A stretch of 64,000 nucleotides of DNA from Bacillota bacterium (lineage in GTDB: Bacteria; Bacillota; Clostridia; Christensenellales; UMGS416). How positions within the stretch are numbered: the stretch's first letter is position 1; each line of letters opens with the position of its first letter. The notes under the pieces were generated by a model that made no database searches, was not told where the DNA came from, and saw only the letters and a program-made list of their open reading frames with translations. The translations under genes and the position numbers were made by a program. Location: positions 310,001 to 374,000 of the forward strand of contig JAEYRH010000016.1 in assembly GCA_023435705.1 (NCBI GenBank), given 5' to 3'. Shown here in pieces: positions 35,693 through 43,473 of the stretch.

Positions 35693-36454
35693 CTAGATGA
35701 GATGTATTTGTTTCATCACAGTCAGGATTCCGCTTTCTTCAATGGAATCAGCCACAATATCGGCGGCAGCCTTGGCACCATCGCTGCAGTTGCCCACTGC
35801 AATACCGATTCCAGCGGTACGGAGCATTTCAACATCGTTTTCGTTGTCTCCAACCGCAACGATATCTTCAAGAGGGATGCCCAATGATTTGGCAAGCAGC
35901 ACCATCCCGCTGGCTTTTGTAATGCCGGGCGCCCTGACTTCCAATGCATGATGATATTCCGTGATGCTGTTATCTTCCAACAACGCCTTCTCCGGAAGAT
36001 TTTCTCCATAAATGCTCATCATGCAGACATCATTCATGAGGCTTATGGATTGGGCGGCTTCTCCATCTCCCGATTGTCGGCGCACATACTCCCAGCTTTC
36101 CTCATCACAGTTACCAAGAAAGATCGCCTTATCTGAGCAGGCGAAAACTGAACACCCCAGCGCCATGCTTCTTTCCGCAATGCGCTCCGCGATCTCCTGC
36201 TCCATGCAGTCCAGCTGCACAACCTGGCCGCCGGATATCACATGGGCCCCGCCGCAAAGCACAGCGTGGCCGATGCCCAGTTGCTCCATCACCGACCGGG
36301 CAGTCAGCAAGCTCCGGCCTGTCGCAACGGCCACTGTGTGCCCCGCTTTCCCAAGCATGGCAATTGCTTGCTTCGTGGGATCGGGGATGTGGCCTGGATT
36401 GGTGCTGTAGCTCACCAACGTGCCATCGATGTCAAAGAGAACAAGCTTTCTCAT
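35693..36454 (-). CDS. HAD superfamily (Cof-type) phosphatase in the cobalamin operon
   Basis: 253-residue HAD hydrolase with a C2 cap. Motif I FDIDGTLVS, motif II ATGRS, motif III lysine in GITKASGM, motif IV GDNENDVEMLRTAGIGIAVGN. Cof-type enzymes dephosphorylate small phosphorylated metabolites. The start ATG overlaps the CobU-like gene stop as ATGA. No cobC (alpha-ribazole phosphatase) is seen in the operon, so this gene may supply that activity; this is inference from position. Confidence 0.88.
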   Translation of the reverse strand: MRKLVLFDIDGTLVSYSTNPGHIPDPTKQAIAMLGKAGHTVAVATGRSLLTARSVMEQLGIGHAVLCGGAHVISGGQVVQLDCMEQEIAERIAERSMALGCSVFACSDKAIFLGNCDEESWEYVRRQSGDGEAAQSISLMNDVCMMSIYGENLPEKALLEDNSITEYHHALEVRAPGITKASGMVLLAKSLGIPLEDIVAVGDNENDVEMLRTAGIGIAVGNCSDGAKAAADIVADSIEESGILTVMKQIHLI

Positions 36455-36843
36455 ACCGGCGAGCCGCCACGCTTTAATGGCTGCGGAATGCCTGCCCACA
36501 CCCTGGTGACATCATCAGCGTTTCTGGCCAGCAATTGATACACACGGCCTACTTCGTCGCGCCAAAGCCTTTCAAAGGGCTCCACCGGAACCACACCGCT
36601 TCCCACCTCATCGCCGATCAGGATCTTGTCCCGCAAGACCGGCATACTCTGTTCAAAGAACAGCAGAGGCTCCCCTCCCGATTCCAACAACTGCCGCACC
36701 AGCAGGTGAACACCGCAGACAATGCCGGCGGCTGCGATGTCTTCCGGCGCGTCATGGGCAAGATCGCAAACAGCCGCACCGGGTTGCAGCTCCAGCGCGT
36801 ATTCCAGCATCCCCATATATCTGCCACCAAATATCAAGTGCAT
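36451..36843 (-). CDS. CobU-like protein lacking the Walker A lysine
   Basis: 130 residues, shorter than CobU (about 180). The N-terminus MHLIFGGRYMGMLEYAL aligns with the P-loop region of short clostridial CobU-like proteins, but where they have a lysine this one has Met (GGRYMGM, residues 6-12). Further on, ILIGDEVGSGVVPVEPFERLWRDEVG (in parts) matches the conserved CobU block after Walker B, so the relationship is real. Kinase activity seems unlikely. GAGGAGG precedes the ATG. It sits between cobS and the HAD gene, while an intact cobU lies 2 kb upstream in the same operon. Confidence 0.8.
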   Translation of the reverse strand: MHLIFGGRYMGMLEYALELQPGAAVCDLAHDAPEDIAAAGIVCGVHLLVRQLLESGGEPLLFFEQSMPVLRDKILIGDEVGSGVVPVEPFERLWRDEVGRVYQLLARNADDVTRVWAGIPQPLKRGGSPV

Positions 36844-36853
36844 CCGGGCCTCC

Positions 36854-37609
36854 TCAGATGAGCACAGCCGCCGCCAGCATCAACAACTCCGACAGTTCCA
36901 GAAAAGCACCCAGCACATCGCCGGTGATGCCGCCGAACTGCTTTTTACATGAGAAATAGTAGAATCCATAATACAGAGCGCACGCTCCGGGCACAACCAG
37001 TGTGCGGGGGCCAGCAAGCAGCGCCAGCAACGCCGACACAACAGCGGAGCAGGCCGCGAAGACAATCAGGTAGCGCCGGTCCGGGTTTCGACCATACATG
37101 GCCGCCAGCCCCTCCCCTTTGGCGTATGGAAACAGATATATCATCGACGCCTGGAAGCTGCGGGAAAGCACCGGGATAAAGAGCAGCACGACGGGCTGGA
37201 AACGCGCGCTTTCCGCCGCCTGGCCATAAAGACCGGCCTTCAGCAGCAGCACGGCGGCTAGCGTCATCACCGCAAAAGCGCCGACGCGGGAGTCTTTCAT
37301 GATCTCCAGTTTCCGCTCGGTGTCACGGCGGGAAAAGTAGGCGTCTGCCGTATCCATCAAGCCGTCCGTATGCACACCACCTGTCATTGCAAGGGAGTAT
37401 AGTGCCATGACAGTAGCTGAAAGCAATGTGGACAGGCCTGCCCACCGCAACAACAGGAACAAACCCCAACCTACAGCTCCAACCACCACACCAACCAGCG
37501 GCAGCCAAAGCGGCACATACTTCATCCGCTGCGGCGTCCAGTCGATCAGCGGCATTGGGATGACGGTGAAGAAGGAAAAGGCTATGATGATGGATAACAG
37601 GAAATCCAC
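36854..37609 (-). CDS. cobS: Adenosylcobinamide-GDP ribazoletransferase (cobalamin synthase)
   Basis: 251-residue polytopic membrane enzyme that joins the activated lower-ligand nucleoside to adenosyl-GDP-cobinamide. The hallmark GGVHTDGLMDTADAYFSRRD and the following EIMKDSRVGAFAV are intact. The start is a GTG at 37609. It follows cobT by 15 bases. Together with cobU and cobT this completes nucleotide-loop assembly. Confidence 0.96.
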   Translation of the reverse strand: MDFLLSIIIAFSFFTVIPMPLIDWTPQRMKYVPLWLPLVGVVVGAVGWGLFLLLRWAGLSTLLSATVMALYSLAMTGGVHTDGLMDTADAYFSRRDTERKLEIMKDSRVGAFAVMTLAAVLLLKAGLYGQAAESARFQPVVLLFIPVLSRSFQASMIYLFPYAKGEGLAAMYGRNPDRRYLIVFAACSAVVSALLALLAGPRTLVVPGACALYYGFYYFSCKKQFGGITGDVLGAFLELSELLMLAAAVLI

Positions 37610-37624
37610 TTGTGCTGCCGCCTT

Positions 37625-38692
37625 TCAGTTTTTGATGCCTTCCTGGTAGTTTGTATCAAGCGCCGTTTCGGCAAAGGTGTTCATTGTGTTCATGATCTCA
37701 AGCGCGTCATCTACAATCTGCATTGCAATCGGGCAGCCAGTGCCTTCACCCAGCCTCATTCTGAGGTTCATGATTGGCTCCAAACCAATGACGTCTGCAG
37801 CAGCTCTATATGCAGGCTCCTCTGAGGTGTGTGACGGGATCATGAACTCCTTTGCGAGAGGGTTTAGCAGATACGCTAAAAGCGCAGCCGCAATGGATAT
37901 TACACCATCCACGACCACGGGAACGCGGCAATACGCAGCGCCAAGGAAGATGCCACAAAGCCCGGCAATATCAAGCCCACCCACTTTTGACAATATATCC
38001 ACTGGATCGGATGCATCAGGCTTCAGCCGGTCCAGGGCTTCTATGATTACCTGTTTCTTCAGTTCATAGGCCTCATCGGTGAGCCCGGCGCCACGACCCA
38101 CACAGCTGCCCGCGTCTTCAATGCCGAGGGCAGCGATGATCGTGGCCGCCGCTGTGGTGGTGTTGCCCATGCCCACTTCACCAGTGCCAATGATCTGGTA
38201 TCCCTGCGCCACAGCGTCTCTGGCCAGCTCGATGCCAATCTCAATGGCCCGGAGAGCAGTTTCCCGAGGCATCGACCGGTCAACGGCAAAGTTGCCGGTG
38301 CCATCCATCAGCTTACGGTGCAAAATGTTTGGATGGTCGATATATCCCTTCACACCCATATCAACGATCTTCAGGTCCACCCCGGCCTTTTCACAAAGCA
38401 CGTTGATGCCGCACCGGACTCCTCTGGCGTAAAAGCCCATCAACAGCCCGGTAAACTCCTGTGGAGCCGCCGCAACACCGGCATCATAAACACCGTTGTC
38501 AGCGCAAATAACAAAGTGGACTTTCTTATCCAGCCGGTTATTGATCTGGCCGGTGATGCCGGCGATCTGGATGGAAAGTTCTTCCAGCCGCCCAAGGCTG
38601 CCGGCAGGCTTAACCAGAGAATCCTGCCTTGCACGGGCAGCAGCCATGGCGCTATCGTCCAGCGGTTTGATGCCGTTGATAATGTCTTGCAT
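37625..38692 (-). CDS. cobT: Nicotinate-nucleotide-dimethylbenzimidazole phosphoribosyltransferase
   Basis: Activates the lower-ligand base to its ribotide. 355 aa, full length. Conserved: KPAGSLGRLEELSIQIAGI near the start, VEFTGLLMGFYARG-like QEFTGLLMGFYARG, GTGEVGMGNTTTAAA, and the C-terminal LRMRLGEGTGCPIA with the catalytic glutamate. GGAG precedes the ATG. Sited between cobU and cobS in the riboswitch-controlled operon. Confidence 0.96.
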   Translation of the reverse strand: MQDIINGIKPLDDSAMAAARARQDSLVKPAGSLGRLEELSIQIAGITGQINNRLDKKVHFVICADNGVYDAGVAAAPQEFTGLLMGFYARGVRCGINVLCEKAGVDLKIVDMGVKGYIDHPNILHRKLMDGTGNFAVDRSMPRETALRAIEIGIELARDAVAQGYQIIGTGEVGMGNTTTAAATIIAALGIEDAGSCVGRGAGLTDEAYELKKQVIIEALDRLKPDASDPVDILSKVGGLDIAGLCGIFLGAAYCRVPVVVDGVISIAAALLAYLLNPLAKEFMIPSHTSEEPAYRAAADVIGLEPIMNLRMRLGEGTGCPIAMQIVDDALEIMNTMNTFAETALDTNYQEGIKN

Positions 38693-38767
38693 GTTTGCTC
38701 CTTGATGAGTTATCAGTAGTCGGTTTTTGATGGAGTTTGAGTTGTCATGGACCCAGTGGCACTGCCC

Positions 38768-39316
38768 TCACGATGAGATTGAACCCTTATGGGTTATCAC
38801 ACAACCAGCAGCACACTCCACGGCGGCATCGGCGCTTACTGCCAATGCACGGTGCAACCTGCCCATGAGCAGCAGATAGCTCTCCGTCATCCCGTCATAC
38901 GTAACGCCATCAGAAAACAGCTCGTTGGAGACCACAACCAACAACGAAACTGCACGATTGACTTGCTCGATTTCGCTCAGGACTTTGTGATATAACGCAT
39001 CCATGGTGCCGGCTGCTTCCTCTGCGTCAGGCTTTCCAAACATTTCATTGGCAGCCAGTGTGCCGAGGCAGTCGAGCAGCACGGCGTCATCTGGCAAAAG
39101 CCTCGATGCAATGCTGCCTATATCACTGGTCTTCTCCAGTGTGACAAAGCCTTTCCCCGCCCTGTGATGCCTGTGATGCTCGATCCGCTTCACCATTTCT
39201 TCGTCATACACCTGCGAGGTGGCCAGATAGACAGGTCTGCCGCCGTGGCCGAGTACAAGTCTCTCGCCCAGAGAGCTTTTCCCGCTGCGGACAGCGCCGG
39301 ATATAAAGATCATCAT
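38768..39316 (-). CDS. cobU: Adenosylcobinamide kinase / adenosylcobinamide-phosphate guanylyltransferase
   Basis: 182-residue bifunctional enzyme that phosphorylates adenosylcobinamide and adds GMP. The P-loop FISGAVRSGKSS is at residues 4-15; IEHHRHHRAGKGFVTLEK carries the histidine region used in guanylylation, and AVLLDCLGTLAANEMF is Walker B. The ATG at 39316 overlaps the btuD stop as ATGA. This is the intact copy, in contrast to the degenerate one at 36451-36843. Confidence 0.95.
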   Translation of the reverse strand: MMIFISGAVRSGKSSLGERLVLGHGGRPVYLATSQVYDEEMVKRIEHHRHHRAGKGFVTLEKTSDIGSIASRLLPDDAVLLDCLGTLAANEMFGKPDAEEAAGTMDALYHKVLSEIEQVNRAVSLLVVVSNELFSDGVTYDGMTESYLLLMGRLHRALAVSADAAVECAAGCVITHKGSISS

Positions 39317-40080
39317 GAAGATTTCTCCCAATGCTGAAGAAGGCCCTTCATCCAACCGGCAATGTCCACGCGATACACCTGGTTCAGGTTCTCTTTACTC
39401 AGCACATCCTCAGAAGAGCCATAGGCATGCCTGACGCCATCTTTCATCAGCAGCGTCTTCGTGGCATATTGATAAACCATGTTCAAGTCATGTATTACTG
39501 CAATTATGGCCTTGTTGCCCTGCTTCACCCACTGGCCGATGATGTCAAACAGCGCGATCTGATAAGAAAGGTCCAGATTGTTTGTGGGCTCATCCAGGAT
39601 CATGAGATCGGGATCCTGGGCCAGCAGCTGGGCCAGAAACACCCGCTGCAGCTCGCCGCCGGAAAGGTGTTGAATGGACGCTTCCGCAAACCCATCAATA
39701 CCGGTGAGCTCCATCGCGTGCTCTATGGCTCGCTTATCTTCCATGGTGAGCGGCGCGAACATGCCCTGCCGATATGGGTATCGCCCTAACGACACCACCT
39801 CGCGCACACTATAGGTGAATTGAGGGTTGTGTTGCTGGGTGAGCACCCCGATTCTTTGGGCCAGCTCCATCGGCTTATATTGACGGATATCCCTTCCGTA
39901 TAGAGCCACGCTACCGGCATGAGGCAAACTGCCCATAACCGCCCGGATTATCGTAGTCTTTCCTGCGCCATTGGGGCCAATCAGCATCAGCGTTTCTCCG
40001 GCATCCACGGAGAAGGAAACGTCGCGAACGATGGCTTTGCCTCCAATGGTGACAGTGAGATGATTGGCCTCCAGCATCAT
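39313..40080 (-). CDS. btuD: Corrinoid/iron-siderophore ABC transporter ATP-binding protein
   Basis: 255-residue FecE/BtuD-type ATPase. Walker A GPNGAGKTT, signature LSGGELQRVFLAQLLAQDP, Walker B LMILDEPTNNLD, H-loop VIHDLN. The ATG overlaps the permease stop. The family handles corrinoids, haem and siderophores, and the B12 riboswitch and cob genes point to corrinoids. Confidence 0.93.
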   Translation of the reverse strand: MMLEANHLTVTIGGKAIVRDVSFSVDAGETLMLIGPNGAGKTTIIRAVMGSLPHAGSVALYGRDIRQYKPMELAQRIGVLTQQHNPQFTYSVREVVSLGRYPYRQGMFAPLTMEDKRAIEHAMELTGIDGFAEASIQHLSGGELQRVFLAQLLAQDPDLMILDEPTNNLDLSYQIALFDIIGQWVKQGNKAIIAVIHDLNMVYQYATKTLLMKDGVRHAYGSSEDVLSKENLNQVYRVDIAGWMKGLLQHWEKSS

Positions 40081-41141
40081 TGCGCCTTCCTCCCTCGCAT
40101 GGAGTTAAACAAATAGAGGAAGAGCACAGAGCCGGCCAGAGAAGTGACTATGCCAATCGGGATCTCCAACGGTCGCACAACAGTGCGGCTCAACAAATCG
40201 GCCAGTATCAGAAACCCGGCCCCAAACAGTGCTGAGGCGGGGATCAGGCGCTTGTGATTGGAGCCCACAAGCAGACGCATGATGTGAGGCGGGATCAAGC
40301 CCACAAAGCCGATCATGCCGCTGACCGAAACCGAAGCACCGATCAATGCCGACACGATGACCATGATCTGGAACTTTGACGACTTCACGTTGACGCCCAG
40401 ATAACCCGCCTGCTCCTCGCCCAGCGCAAAGGCGTTAAGCTCCGCACCCTTGGCAAAGAGCAGCACAATGCCGGCCAGGCAGACCGGAGCAAGCCACACC
40501 AGGTTGGCAGCCTTGGCAGCGGAAAGCGAACCCATCATCCAATACACAAGGTGTTCCACCTTGTTGCCGGAGAAGGCGACCACCGTGCTGGTGACACTGC
40601 TGGCAAACATGGAAAACACAATGCCCAGCAAAATGATTGTGTTGGTTACAAAGCCCCTGTCAAACCGCCAGGCAAGCGACAACACAATGAATAGCGACAA
40701 AAAGGAAAACAGGATGCTGAACACCGCCACGCTGCCGCCAGCCAAAGCCGCCGGGAGCGTGGCTCCAAGCGCAATGAAAAGCACTGCGCCCAGCGTGCCT
40801 CCGGCGGAAATGCCTAAAATTGAGCCATCAGCCAATGGATTCATCAAAAGCCCCTGCATTGCAGCGCCTGAAACGGCAAGCGCCGCACCCACCAACGCCG
40901 CTGTGACCACACGGGGCAGGCGAATGCCGCAAACGACCAGCGACCACGTCTGCAACTGCTGATCGGTCTCCGGCTTGCCCAATATCTTGTGGAACAGAAC
41001 CCGCACAGTGTCAGCCAGCGGCACATCCACCGACCCCACAGCCAGAGCCAATAAAAAAAGAAACACAAGCAATGCCAGCAGAACCAGCATCACTGCGCCG
41101 AAACGCTTTTTCACAGATTGGATCGCTTTGTTTACGTTCAT
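40077..41141 (-). CDS. btuC: Corrinoid ABC transporter permease (FecCD family)
   Basis: 354-residue membrane protein with about ten helices. FecCD features: RLPRVVTAALVGAALAVSGAAMQGLLMNPLADGSILGISAGG (in parts) and the coupling loop GFVGLIPPHIMRLLVGSNHKRLIPASALFG (in parts). GAGG precedes the ATG. First gene after the cobalamin riboswitch. No periplasmic-type binding protein gene (BtuF) lies in the operon. Confidence 0.93.
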   Translation of the reverse strand: MNVNKAIQSVKKRFGAVMLVLLALLVFLFLLALAVGSVDVPLADTVRVLFHKILGKPETDQQLQTWSLVVCGIRLPRVVTAALVGAALAVSGAAMQGLLMNPLADGSILGISAGGTLGAVLFIALGATLPAALAGGSVAVFSILFSFLSLFIVLSLAWRFDRGFVTNTIILLGIVFSMFASSVTSTVVAFSGNKVEHLVYWMMGSLSAAKAANLVWLAPVCLAGIVLLFAKGAELNAFALGEEQAGYLGVNVKSSKFQIMVIVSALIGASVSVSGMIGFVGLIPPHIMRLLVGSNHKRLIPASALFGAGFLILADLLSRTVVRPLEIPIGIVTSLAGSVLFLYLFNSMRGRKAQ

Positions 41142-41150
41142 ATTGCCTCA

Positions 41151-41184
41151 TAAAAAAGACTAACCGCCCCTTCCGGAAGCGGTT
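41151..41184 (-). terminator. Expression-platform terminator of the cobalamin riboswitch
   Basis: Minus strand AACCGCTTCC-GGA-AGGGGCGGTT, then AGTCTTTTTTATG. It ends just before the btuC ribosome site, so it can cut off transcription when cobalamin is bound. Confidence 0.85.
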
Positions 41185-41194
41185 CTGACAAATG

Positions 41195-41405
41195 GTCTCA
41201 TGCAATGCATGGACCGGATGCTTGAATCTCAACCCCAGAAGACATCATCCTCCGGCAGGTCTCCCGGCTTGGCCTCATCCTCCGCGGCGCCTTCCCACCA
41301 AGATTGGCAGTGGCGCATGCCGCTTCGTCGGCCTCACGGTTACTGGGATAGCTGGAGCCTTGCACTCCATTCCCTATTGAGCATTGCTGCACCGGAGGGT
41401 ATATG
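41195..41405 (-). promoter_or_regulatory. Cobalamin riboswitch
   Basis: Minus strand shows the ordered landmarks of the class: CCGGTGCAG, AATAGGGAA, CAGCTATCCCAGTAACCGTGA-like segment, GCGCCACTG, GGGAAGG, GATGAGGCCAAGCCGGGAGA and the B12 box AGCCGGGAGACCTGCC (41256-41271). A terminator follows, then btuC. The ends given are approximate. It controls the whole btuCD-cob operon. Confidence 0.95.
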
Positions 41406-41416
41406 CGATTGATTCG

Positions 41417-41445
41417 ATGATACAGCCGGTCATCGAGGATGTCAA
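41417..41445 (-). promoter_or_regulatory. Sigma-A promoter of the cobalamin operon
   Basis: Minus strand TTGACA, 17-base spacer, TATCAT, placing the start of transcription about 10 bases before the riboswitch core. Confidence 0.75.
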
Positions 41446-41485
41446 TATCTGCAACTCTATGATGCAAGAAACCACAGAGGAAAGA

Positions 41486-41517
41486 AAAACCCTCTCTCCA
41501 ATGCGGAAAGAGGGTTT
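41486..41517 (-). terminator. Intrinsic terminator after the PrsA-like gene
   Basis: Minus strand AAACCCTCTTTCC-GCATT-GGAGAGAGGGTTTTTC, 16 bases past the stop at 41533; one mismatch-free stem apart from a G-T pair. Confidence 0.9.
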
Positions 41518-41532
41518 GGGGGTTACTATCAC

Positions 41533-42726
41533 TTAGTCGTTGTTGAGCCTGCCGGCATAAGTTTTGATCTTTTTCTCTTTTGTCAGAGTGTCTATCCAGC
41601 CAGTGACGGTGGTGCTCCAGGCTTCGTTCTGCTTGTTGGTGACGGCAAGCTCAGTCACCTTGGTTTTCACTTGATCCAGCGGCACTTCGCCCTTGGCTAT
41701 CTTTTCCGATAACCACAGGATGTGATAGCCGTAATCGGTGGCAACCAGCTCAGAGGGCTTGCCAATGTCAGTGAGCGCCATCGCTGCATCAGTGAACTCC
41801 TGCACATAGTCCTTGCTGTCTTTATACACCAAGTAGCCGGAGCTCTCCGCTGTCATGCCGGGGTCTTCATTATTCTCTGTGATCAGCCCGTTCAGCTTAG
41901 CAAGATCGCCGCTGGCTGCTTTCACTTTAGTCAGGATATCTCCAGCTTTCGCCGCAATCTTCTTAAGCTCCTCATCGCGCTTCTTGTTGGCCTCATCCGT
42001 CAGATTCCCTTCGCGCATGGAGCTGATTTCCTTCTGTGCATCTTCAGGAATCTTGACAAGAATCTGCTTCACGCGCACATAACCATCCTGCGGATAGTAA
42101 ACGATCGGATAGCCGTAATACATTTCGTAGATCGAGATATAGGATGGGTCAGAATCAAATGCAGACTTTTCGGCGCTCAGGATGCTGCTGTACATCTCCT
42201 GAACCTCCGCATCGGTGGCTGTAATATCTTTGATGACAGCGTCCTTAGCCTTCTGCAAGGCTTTGTTATCTCTCAGTTGCTGCTCATATTCTTTGATAGC
42301 AGCTTCCGCACTCTCATCCGGTTTGATGGAAGGATCGGTTTTGGCCTTCTCCTGATAACTTTTCAGTATGGTCTCGTAATTATTGTCGCGGTAAGTTTTG
42401 AGGCTGTCCGCGATCTCCTTCTCCTCGTCGGCATTGAACTTGTCATAGCCTAATTCTTTGATCTTGTCCTTGATCACAATATCCTGAATCAGACTTTCCA
42501 TTGCCTGGGATTTCATTGATTTGCGGTTATCTGTGGTGTAGCCATCCGCTTTGGCATCCCATGTGAGGCCTGCCGCGTCATACACTTGTTTTTTTGTTAT
42601 CTTTTCACCATTGACCTCTGCAACCACCTGAGCACCGTCACGGTCAGGATTGATCGTAATCACTTTGCATCCCGACAACGCAAACGCCGCAACAAGCAGC
42701 AGGGCAAGATAGCGCAATTTCTTCAT
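41533..42726 (-). CDS. prsA: PrsA/SurA-like peptidyl-prolyl isomerase lipoprotein
   Basis: 397-residue extracytoplasmic foldase. Signal peptide MKKLRYLALLLVAAFALSGC with lipobox LSGC (Cys20), a SurA-N-like helical part (VVAEVNGEKITKKQVYDAAG), then a parvulin domain (VRVKQILVKIPEDA ... GYHILWLSEKIAKGEVPLDQVK in parts). The ATG at 42726 has AAAGG at 9 bases. It follows mfd and the DUF1989 gene, as prsA-like genes follow mfd in other Clostridia, and has its own promoter and terminator. Confidence 0.9.
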   Translation of the reverse strand: MKKLRYLALLLVAAFALSGCKVITINPDRDGAQVVAEVNGEKITKKQVYDAAGLTWDAKADGYTTDNRKSMKSQAMESLIQDIVIKDKIKELGYDKFNADEEKEIADSLKTYRDNNYETILKSYQEKAKTDPSIKPDESAEAAIKEYEQQLRDNKALQKAKDAVIKDITATDAEVQEMYSSILSAEKSAFDSDPSYISIYEMYYGYPIVYYPQDGYVRVKQILVKIPEDAQKEISSMREGNLTDEANKKRDEELKKIAAKAGDILTKVKAASGDLAKLNGLITENNEDPGMTAESSGYLVYKDSKDYVQEFTDAAMALTDIGKPSELVATDYGYHILWLSEKIAKGEVPLDQVKTKVTELAVTNKQNEAWSTTVTGWIDTLTKEKKIKTYAGRLNND

Positions 42727-42768
42727 GGTTGTCATCCTTTCGCTTTTGCACATAAACAAACAAAGCAT

Positions 42769-42798
42769 ATTATACAACAACGAAGCAGAATGAATCAA
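42769..42798 (-). promoter_or_regulatory. Sigma-A promoter of the PrsA-like gene
   Basis: Minus strand TTGATT, 18-base spacer, TATAAT, about 40 bases before the start codon. Confidence 0.7.
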
Positions 42799-42865
42799 GA
42801 CAAACAAACGCGAGTTAACCTACCTTGTTCACCCTCGCTCTGCGGTGCTGAAGCAAAGAGGCCGC

Positions 42866-43459
42866 TCAATCGGAAACCATCACGCGGATGGCAGAGCAGT
42901 TCCCGCCATTGCATTTGCCTTCGCCCACGCTGCACGCAGCGATTCCGACCACTACATCCATCTCGGCCTGAAGTATGATCCTGTCGCCAGGTTTTGATTT
43001 TGGTTCCTCCACCGAGACCCGCCCATCGGGCTGGATCACGGTATGCATGAAGATATTGAAGGGATGGTAGATCGCCTGCCTGGGATATCCAAATTGAGCC
43101 AGGTTATCATTCAGGTTGTCCTGGCAGTTGGGGTGGCCCGGCAGGCATCCATACAGAAATTGGTACATCTCCTGCTTGCAGCTGGGGTAGAGCAGGTCGT
43201 GCTCCTCCACATCGTCTTCCACGATCTGAAACATGGGCCGGTACAAATTCGAATAAAGCCGATCACCCTTACGTACCTTCACCGAGCCATTGATGTCTAT
43301 CGTGACACCAGTAGAAAGGAATTCCACCGCATCTGCTTTGTTGAACGCGAAGAAATCGGCCACCTGTTTCCCCTCGACATCAATGATGGTTACACTTTCC
43401 CCTTTGCGCATCTCAAAGGCATAACCTTTTTGACTTTCAATCAAGACTTCCGTTGCCAT
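42866..43459 (-). CDS. DUF1989 / urea carboxylase-associated family protein
   Basis: 197-residue protein of the DUF1989 family: KGYAFEMRKGESVTIIDVEGKQVADFFAFN, TLLYP-like LLYPSCKQEMYQ, GHPNCQDNLNDNLAQFG and the C-terminal GEGKCNGGNCSAIRV are conserved, with cysteines that may bind metal. Members elsewhere include subunits of carboxyguanidine deiminase and proteins near urea carboxylase. Here it stands alone, 14 bases after mfd, with no guanidine or urea genes nearby, so its substrate is unknown. GGGGGAGGAC precedes the ATG. Confidence 0.85.
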   Translation of the reverse strand: MATEVLIESQKGYAFEMRKGESVTIIDVEGKQVADFFAFNKADAVEFLSTGVTIDINGSVKVRKGDRLYSNLYRPMFQIVEDDVEEHDLLYPSCKQEMYQFLYGCLPGHPNCQDNLNDNLAQFGYPRQAIYHPFNIFMHTVIQPDGRVSVEEPKSKPGDRIILQAEMDVVVGIAACSVGEGKCNGGNCSAIRVMVSD

Positions 43460-43473
43460 GTCCTCCCCCTCCA

